A stretch of DNA of 36,813 nucleotides from Planctomycetales bacterium (lineage in GTDB: Bacteria > Planctomycetota > Phycisphaerae > SM23-33), in contig DAOWOP010000003.1 in NCBI GenBank assembly GCA_030642005.1, forward strand, positions 1 through 36,813, given 5' to 3'. The notes beneath the pieces were generated by a model. That model was not told where the DNA came from and ran no database searches. It worked only from the letters and a program-made list of their open reading frames with translations. A program made the position numbers and the translations under genes. Shown here one piece after another: positions 36,455 to 36,813 of the stretch. Numbering within the stretch: the first letter of the stretch is position 1; every line of letters starts with the position of its first letter.

Positions 36455-36813
36455 ATGCAACAGCGCTAACCCGGATATTGCACCGCAGAGAACGCAGAGT
36501 TCGCAGAGATGTTTATTTTAAAAGAACTTACGAGTGATTTTCACGATTTCGTAAAATGACACTCTGTTTTTTCAGATTATGGTAATCGGGGCACGATTGG
36601 TTGTGAGGAATTCCATAACTCTTGAAAAAACAATGAAATATGTTTTAAAAAATCTCTGTGAACTCTGTGTCCTGTGCCCTTTAGCCAATTATGCGGCCGC
36701 GCAAAGGGCGTATTCAACGGCCTTCAGTAACTTGTGAACTTGTACCCGTAACGTTGAGTTGGATGAGATTCGATGACGCCACAGCACGCCACGCAAGCCC
36801 GAGAGCATATCCA
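36455..36813. other. intergenic end of window
   Basis: No gene is supported in the last 359 bases. It is AT-richer than the genes before it and contains the inverted repeat at 36480-36677. The stretch from 36680 on may be the leader of a gene beyond the window. Confidence 0.5.
36480..36677. repeat. MITE-like inverted repeat
   Basis: The left end (36480-36510) is built of GCACCGCAGAG, AACGCAGAGTTCGCAGAGAT. The right end (36652-36677) in reverse complement reads GCACAGGACACAGAG then TTCACAGAGAT. The two enclose about 140 bases of AT-rich, non-coding DNA. The arms themselves are CAGAG tandem-like. Confidence 0.6.

Overview
The window reads as chromosomal DNA of a Gram-negative bacterium, most likely a planctomycete of the Phycisphaerae type. 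The evidence is a remnant of an H-X9-DG type pseudopilin (a family greatly expanded in Planctomycetes and relatives), orphan sigma-54 activators, a full set of LPS-heptose and lipid A kinase genes, and many short palindromic repeats between and inside genes. This placement is inferred from gene content; no rRNA is present to confirm it.

Region 1 (about 350-23640) is a nitrogen and glutamine block. It holds CTP synthase (pyrG), both carbamoyl-phosphate synthetase subunits (carB and carA, arranged tail to tail), glucosamine-6-phosphate synthase (glmS), glutamine synthetase (glnA), a putative outer-membrane barrel, PII (glnK), ammonium channel (amtB), a GAF/AAA+ sigma-54 activator, both glutamate synthase subunits (gltB, gltD) and a large KaiC-like/PPDK-N protein. 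NH4+ enters by AmtB, is fixed by GlnA, and the glutamine is spent by five glutamine-dependent enzymes encoded beside it. A perfect -24/-12 promoter precedes amtB and faces away from the activator gene, which suggests local sigma-54 control of amtB-glnK-barrel-glnA.

Region 2 (about 23640-25900) is a scar. It holds palindromic repeats, a truncated pseudopilin and a tyrosine recombinase lacking its extreme N-terminus. The recombinase reading frame runs through the terminator and 3' end of tRNA-Ser(GCU).

Region 3 (about 25900-32400) holds a receiver-less sigma-54 activator with a GAFTDA loop, a small cupin, DNA ligase ligA, a possible 24-residue membrane peptide and an isocitrate dehydrogenase-family gene. 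A complete IS630-family element with 30-bp inverted repeats, a TA duplication and a -1 frameshift site sits between that gene's stop codon and its terminator.

Region 4 (about 32430-36813) is an LPS-core set: lpxK, hldE, gmhA and gmhB. The last carries a two-helix membrane extension and lacks most of the zinc ligands of E. coli GmhB. The window ends in a repeat-bearing intergenic stretch.

Several palindromic repeat families recur at gene borders. Two copies lie in frame inside carB, and others form the last codons of ligA and of the isocitrate dehydrogenase gene.
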